DNA of 10,061 nucleotides from RUG760 sp045642205 (GTDB lineage Bacteria; Bacillota; Clostridia; Lachnospirales; Bianqueaceae): positions 1 through 10,061 of the forward strand of contig JAZUIK010000085.1 in assembly GCA_045642205.1 (NCBI GenBank). Reading direction: 5' to 3'. This document shows positions 6,727 to 10,061 of this stretch, one piece after another; within the stretch, counting starts at the first letter, position 1, and each line of letters starts with the position of its first letter. Under the pieces are notes generated by a model. The model had not been told where the DNA came from, made no database searches, and saw only the letters and a list, made by a program, of their open reading frames with translations. Made by a program: the position numbers and the translations under genes.

Positions 6727-7584
6727 TTATTTGTTCTTCTGTCTTGTCAGCCAACCCTGATTCTTTGCATCCTCTTCCAGATCACGGATGATCTGACGGA
6801 TAGCATGTTCCTCATTGGAAACAGTGATGCGGTCGGCTGCCTTCTTGCAGTTTTCGGAAGCATTAGCTACCGCATAACCTATATCCGCCACCTCTAACAT
6901 GGAGATGTCATTATCATAATCTCCGGCACAGACCACCGTATGGATCTTGTCTCCCAGAAGCTCTCTCAGTTTATTGACACAGGCTCCCTTTCCGCCGTTC
7001 TTCGGAAGGATCTCGATACCGGTAGCCCAGCTGCGGACAAAGGTCTCTTCGGGGAACGCTTCCTTCAGAGCTGCTTCCGCTTTCTCTGCCTGAGGAACGG
7101 ACTCGAAACAGAAGTTGACCTTGTGCCAGGGTTCCGGATCACCGTCATTGAACAGTTCGTCCAGGGTCAGATATTTCTCTCTGTCATCTCCCATCTGCTT
7201 CATGCGCTCGATCATCTCCTCACTGTCACACCAGCCGGTGGAATGATTCTGATGATCCACATAGATCAGATGGCAAAGATCATTGTCTCTGAGGAACTCC
7301 AACACTTCTCTGGGCTGTTCCATGGTCACCTCATGGACGATGCGGCGATTGTCCACATCATACAGCGTGGTACCGTTAGCCATGACCTGATACGTACCGG
7401 GATGGAACCACTCTAAAAACTTGTCGATATACTTCGGAAAGCGTCCCGTTGCAAAGGTGAACAGACCACCTTCCTTCTGAAAATAGTTGATCGCCTCCGC
7501 ATCCTCTGTGTGGAGTACGCTCTTTCTGTCGGTCATGGTACCGTCACAATCTGAACAGATCAGATATCCGTCAAAGATTCCCAT
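6727..7584 (-). CDS. Cof-type HAD-IIB phosphatase
   Basis: This 285-residue cytoplasmic protein is a haloacid dehalogenase superfamily phosphatase with a C2B cap, as in the Cof/YidA group that hydrolyses sugar phosphates and other small phosphomonoesters. All four HAD motifs are present: motif I S-D-C-D-G-T-M-T-D (11-19) with D12 nucleophile and D14, motif II T46 in F-A-T-G-R (44-48), motif III K199 in G-G-K-G (197-200), and motif IV G-D-Y-D-N-D (221-226). The cap lies between about 85 and 190. AGGAG sits 8 bases before the ATG. It lies 55 bases after the second esterase and 53 before the MATE gene, all on the same strand. Cof-type enzymes are promiscuous, so the substrate remains open; nearby amino-sugar genes do not specify it. 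Confidence 0.92.
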   Translation of the reverse strand: MGIFDGYLICSDCDGTMTDRKSVLHTEDAEAINYFQKEGGLFTFATGRFPKYIDKFLEWFHPGTYQVMANGTTLYDVDNRRIVHEVTMEQPREVLEFLRDNDLCHLIYVDHQNHSTGWCDSEEMIERMKQMGDDREKYLTLDELFNDGDPEPWHKVNFCFESVPQAEKAEAALKEAFPEETFVRSWATGIEILPKNGGKGACVNKLRELLGDKIHTVVCAGDYDNDISMLEVADIGYAVANASENCKKAADRITVSNEEHAIRQIIRDLEEDAKNQGWLTRQKNK

Positions 7585-7639
7585 GTTGTTTCTCCTATCT
7601 GACTTATCTATTTTTTCTATATTTATCTATTTCATGCGA

Positions 7640-8497
7640 TTACAGCAGCTTCATGAACTCGTTTAAGGACCACTCCCAGAAAGCCCACTCATGGCTTCCC
7701 TGATGCTCCTTGTAGGTATGAGGGATTCCCATCCTGTTCAGTGCCTCATCCAGACCGACGGAAAGGGGACGTAAGGGATCCTGCTCTCCGCAGCTTAAGA
7801 AGATCTCCGGCAGTGGCTTTCCCTCGTTCTCTCCGCCCTTTAAGTACGTAGAAAAGAGCAGCTCCACATCTTCTTTAGGATCGGTCTTAGCTTTCTGAAA
7901 ATCTCCAAAGATCACATTTAAGATCTCATCACTGTTATAAAAGCCATTGCGGTCCTCGTCCTTATACCGGGTGATCAGGGCAGAAGAAAAACCGCCCACT
8001 GCGCCAAAGGTCTCCGGATACAAAAGAGCCGTTCTGAGTGCGCCATAGCCGCCCATGGACAGACCGGCAATAGCGGTATCCTCTCTTTCTCTGCTCAGCG
8101 GAAGCATCCTTCTGGTAATATCCACCAGTTCCTCCGCATAAAAGGCTTCGTAGTCATGCTTGTGTCCAAAGGGATCCTTCCAGGAAGGATCTTCGGCATA
8201 GGGGATCTTATGATAGAATCCGTTGCCGGCACTGGGCATGATGATCGCCAGTCTCTTACCCTTCTTCTCTTGACTTCCATTGGCGGAGGAATCCACACAG
8301 GTGGCGTTATGAAGGGCCGTCAGACGGAATAGATTGGTGGCAGAAAACCAGTTCAGATAGCTTCCCTGGACACCGTGCAGCAAATACAGTGCCTTGCAGG
8401 TCTCTCCGGGTTTTAACGCTTCTGAGGGGACATAGGCCTGGAAGGTGATGGTATGGCCCATGGTCTTGGAATTCACATCAAATTGCAATACAGCCAT
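7640..8497 (-). CDS. Alpha/beta-hydrolase esterase of the EstA/esterase D type (second of a tandem pair)
   Basis: A 285-residue cytoplasmic serine esterase of the putative esterase family (PF00756-like: esterase D, tributyrin esterase EstA, FrmB, CE1-type acetyl/feruloyl esterases). The catalytic triad can be placed: S147 in G-L-S-M-G-G (145-150), D240 in C-G-E-Q-D-P (236-241) and H269 in G-S-H-E-W (267-271). L-L-H-G (39-42) precedes the oxyanion region. An in-frame ATG 45 bases further upstream (8542) would give 300 residues, but that start lies inside the upstream gene and has no ribosome binding site. The start at 8497 has GGAGGG 8 bases upstream, is 1 base after the upstream stop, and gives M-A-V-L-Q-F-D, matching the M-A-L-I-Q-M-D start of its paralogue. 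It is longer than the paralogue through loops near residues 66-80, 98-115 and 178-220. No signal peptide. Substrate unknown; short-chain acyl or acetylated sugar esters are reasonable for the family. Confidence 0.9.
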   Translation of the reverse strand: MAVLQFDVNSKTMGHTITFQAYVPSEALKPGETCKALYLLHGVQGSYLNWFSATNLFRLTALHNATCVDSSANGSQEKKGKRLAIIMPSAGNGFYHKIPYAEDPSWKDPFGHKHDYEAFYAEELVDITRRMLPLSREREDTAIAGLSMGGYGALRTALLYPETFGAVGGFSSALITRYKDEDRNGFYNSDEILNVIFGDFQKAKTDPKEDVELLFSTYLKGGENEGKPLPEIFLSCGEQDPLRPLSVGLDEALNRMGIPHTYKEHQGSHEWAFWEWSLNEFMKLL

Positions 8498-8498
8498 C

Positions 8499-9209
8499 TT
8501 ACTTTCCCTCCACAAAATCCAGCACATCCTGGATATGACCATCCCAGTATTCCCAGTTATGACTGCCGGGATGCTCTTCGTACTTATGCTCTACGCCTTC
8601 CTTATCAAGGAAGCTGTGGAAATCCTGATTGATCTTTAAAAGAGGATCTTTATCTCCGATGGACAGGAAGAGAGATGGCATGGTAACTCTGTTTGCTTTC
8701 AGGGTCTTTTTACAATCAGCATAGGCCTCGTAGATGTCACAGTGATGACCTACCTGCTGAGCTTCTTCCTCCACCGTCAGTCCGGCAGATAATCCGGCAG
8801 CTTTAGAGAAGAGCTCCGGATAGCGCAGTGCAATTCGGATCGCTCCGCCTCCGCCCATGGACAGTCCGGCAATAAAGGTTTCCTCTCTCTTTTCAGAAAC
8901 AGGAAACGTACATCTCATCAGACCGGGCAGCTCTACCGCCACAAATTTCTCATAGTTTTCCGCCCTTTCAGGGAAATCCAGAAAATAGCTGTTATCCCCA
9001 TCCGGCATGACGATTGCCAGACGATGCTGCCAGCTGTACCGCATCAGGGAACTGTTAACGACCCAGTCTGTATGATTCCCTCCATAGCCATGCAAAAGGA
9101 CCAGAAGGGGTAGTTTTTCTCCCTCTTCAACGTCATCCGGCAGGATCACGTTGATCGTTGTCCATCTCTGGATCTCATTGGACATAAAGTCCATCTGAAT
9201 CAGTGCCAT
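8499..9209 (-). CDS. Alpha/beta-hydrolase esterase of the EstA/esterase D type (first of a tandem pair)
   Basis: A 236-residue cytoplasmic serine esterase related to the gene just downstream. Its triad is S117 in G-L-S-M-G-G (115-120), D188 in G-D-K-D-P (185-189) and H217 in G-S-H-N-W (215-219), and L-L-H-G-Y-G-G (38-44) supplies the oxyanion-hole region. It lacks most of the extra loops of its neighbour and is closer to a minimal esterase fold. There is no signal peptide or membrane segment. The AAAGAGG ribosome binding site is only 5 bases from the ATG, which is short, and lies in an RNA hairpin described separately. The two esterases are separated by 1 base and must be co-translated, so they probably act on related esters, for example different acyl groups on imported plant or host glycans. 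That role is inferred, not shown. Confidence 0.9.
   Translation of the reverse strand: MALIQMDFMSNEIQRWTTINVILPDDVEEGEKLPLLVLLHGYGGNHTDWVVNSSLMRYSWQHRLAIVMPDGDNSYFLDFPERAENYEKFVAVELPGLMRCTFPVSEKREETFIAGLSMGGGGAIRIALRYPELFSKAAGLSAGLTVEEEAQQVGHHCDIYEAYADCKKTLKANRVTMPSLFLSIGDKDPLLKINQDFHSFLDKEGVEHKYEEHPGSHNWEYWDGHIQDVLDFVEGK
8506..8511 (-). promoter_or_regulatory. Ribosome binding site deciding the start of the second esterase
   Basis: GGAGGG on the - strand, 8 bases before the ATG at 8497, lies in the last codons of the upstream esterase. It favours this start over the in-frame ATG at 8542 and implies coupled translation of the two esterases. Confidence 0.8.
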
Positions 9210-9214
9210 AATAA

Positions 9215-9281
9215 CCTCTTTATGATACCCAAAGAGCCCGAAGATGTTTCCCGATCTGTTCGGAAGTCTCTTCGGACTCTT
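9215..9281 (-). promoter_or_regulatory. Candidate competing hairpins controlling translation of the first esterase
   Basis: Read as - strand RNA, the 78-base gap can form two hairpins. Hairpin A pairs 9269-9281 with 9232-9244 (13 bp, one G-U pair), with an inner stem of 9260-9265 against 9248-9254 (6 bp, one bulge). Hairpin B pairs 9231-9236 with 9216-9221 (CUCUUU with AAAGAG, 9-base loop) and buries most of the AAAGAGG ribosome binding site (9215-9221). Both need bases 9232-9236, so they exclude each other: A on means the site is open, B on means it is masked. No T-run follows A, so termination is unlikely. The layout is seen directly; regulation is inferred. Confidence 0.45.
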
Positions 9282-9287
9282 CTGTGA

Positions 9288-10061
9288 TTATTCTTCGTTT
9301 ATTCCGTTTCCGTAACGGACCTGCTCGTAGGAGGCGAGGATCTCTCTGACCTCCGGCAGCTTCTCGCTGACCTCAGAAGGTGTATCGGAACGATGAACGT
9401 CCTTATCCATCTTCTTTTTGACCAGCTTATAGTAAGCCCTGCGGATCCTGTTTTCCGGAGAACGATCGAAAATATTCCAGCGGATCCTCTGCTGTTTGTC
9501 CGGTTTGATCTTCGTAATACGGCTGGTATATTCTTCATAATCCGGTGCATGATAGACCTTAGCCTGATTGAAGCTCTTAAACAGACGGATCAACAGAAGA
9601 ACGATACCGAAAGTAATGAACAGTACAAAGGCCACCTCCAGCACATGCTGCAGGAACACCCAGAACTGTGCGGTCTCTGCCTGAGGAAGGGGCATATCTT
9701 CCATAGCCGTATCCTCCAGGAGTTCTCCGATGGGATCGTCGATCCGGATCTCGGACTCCTGTCCCTTGGAAAGGGCACCGACGATAGCGCGGATCAATCG
9801 CATCAGGTTACGTCCCATGGAAGATAAGAATCTGCCGAGGCCAGCGGCATAAGCACCGATCAAAAGCAGGATGACCATCAACAGATAAGCACCGAATACA
9901 TTACGGTTGAAGGCAACCACATTCCTGGTGGACATGGTGCCCTGCTTATCCATCTTTTTCAGTGCATCGGTCACTGCTACCTGGTGGTCATAATACAGAT
10001 AGATGATCGTATAGATAAATCCCTGGATCATCAGGGGTGTCTCGTATTCCATCTTTCCCAT
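9288..10061 (-). CDS. Membrane protein with DUF4129-like C-terminal domain (possibly 5'-partial)
   Basis: The visible 257 residues include two clear membrane helices (about 56-75 and 133-161), a short hydrophobic patch near 11-24, and a basic, soluble C-terminal region. The end (about 200-251) has the pattern R-R-A-Y-Y-K-L-V (207-214), T-P-S-E (227-230) and Y-E-Q-V-R-Y-G (245-251), which resembles the DUF4129 domain found at the C-terminus of bacterial transglutaminase-like membrane proteins and their partners. Those proteins usually sit with a MoxR ATPase and a DUF58 protein; none of these can be seen because the window ends here. A Met codon is exactly at the edge (10059-10061), so the true start may be there or, more likely, further upstream, since the family often has more helices. 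The stop is 78 bases before the first esterase on the same strand. Function unknown; DUF4129 call is moderate. Confidence 0.65.
   Translation of the reverse strand: MGKMEYETPLMIQGFIYTIIYLYYDHQVAVTDALKKMDKQGTMSTRNVVAFNRNVFGAYLLMVILLLIGAYAAGLGRFLSSMGRNLMRLIRAIVGALSKGQESEIRIDDPIGELLEDTAMEDMPLPQAETAQFWVFLQHVLEVAFVLFITFGIVLLLIRLFKSFNQAKVYHAPDYEEYTSRITKIKPDKQQRIRWNIFDRSPENRIRRAYYKLVKKKMDKDVHRSDTPSEVSEKLPEVREILASYEQVRYGNGINEE

Noticed and set aside
8498..8542. Upstream start giving a 300-residue second esterase
   Set aside because: The extra 15 residues lie inside the first esterase gene, have no ribosome binding site and no counterpart in the paralogue; the start at 8497 has GGAGGG at good spacing.
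9222..9227. TATCAT on the - strand as a -10 promoter element for the first esterase
   Set aside because: Transcription would start inside or after the ribosome binding site, and there is no matching -35; the same word is more meaningful at the nagA promoter, where a -35 exists at 17 bases.
9232..9281. Intrinsic terminator after the DUF4129-like gene
   Set aside because: The 13-bp stem is long enough, but the - strand sequence after it is TTTGGGTATC without a T-run, so termination is not supported; it is kept only as a possible translational switch element.
1..10061. Mobile element, phage, defence or CRISPR content
   Set aside because: No transposase, integrase, long terminal repeats, repeat-spacer array or toxin/antitoxin-like genes were seen; all genes have housekeeping or metabolic families.

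Overview
The window reads as chromosome of a Gram-positive anaerobe of the Bacillota, most likely a gut-type Clostridia. This is inferred from strong AGGAGG-type ribosome binding sites, a YesL/DUF624 protein, a Gram-positive-style NagB, a Clostridia-style MATE transporter and tandem EstA-like esterases. The genus is not identifiable by eye. I see no RNA genes, insertion sequences, CRISPR arrays or phage genes. Nine protein genes fill almost all of the window. One (NAD kinase) is on the + strand at the left edge; the other eight are on the - strand, so transcription of the main block runs from the right edge to the left.

Left edge (1-560): the C-terminal part of NAD kinase converges on a glycoside hydrolase gene. 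The two share a 16-bp hairpin that should act as a terminator for both strands.

Sugar region (561-5335), in transcription order: a recognisable sigma-A-type promoter at 5255-5283, then nagA (GlcNAc-6-P deacetylase), nagB (GlcN-6-P deaminase) and a YesL-type membrane protein. These form a tight operon: nagA and nagB overlap by 11 bases, and nagB and yesL are 3 bases apart. An intrinsic terminator closes it. A cytoplasmic family-2 glycoside hydrolase follows with its own weak candidate promoter. NagA and NagB turn GlcNAc-6-P into fructose-6-P, acetate and ammonia. The hydrolase could feed sugars into the same pool, but its substrate cannot be read from the sequence.

Right region (5336-10061), in transcription order: a DUF4129-like membrane protein running to the window edge, two tandem alpha/beta-hydrolase esterases one base apart, a Cof-type HAD phosphatase and a MATE exporter. 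The gaps are 53-78 bases with no convincing intrinsic terminators, so these may be read as one transcript, perhaps leaking into nagA. The 78-base gap before the first esterase holds the most interesting structure in the window: a long hairpin and a Shine-Dalgarno-masking hairpin that compete for the same five bases, as in a translational switch.

Most of the window is ordinary metabolic chromosome. The findings are modest and are ranked as such.
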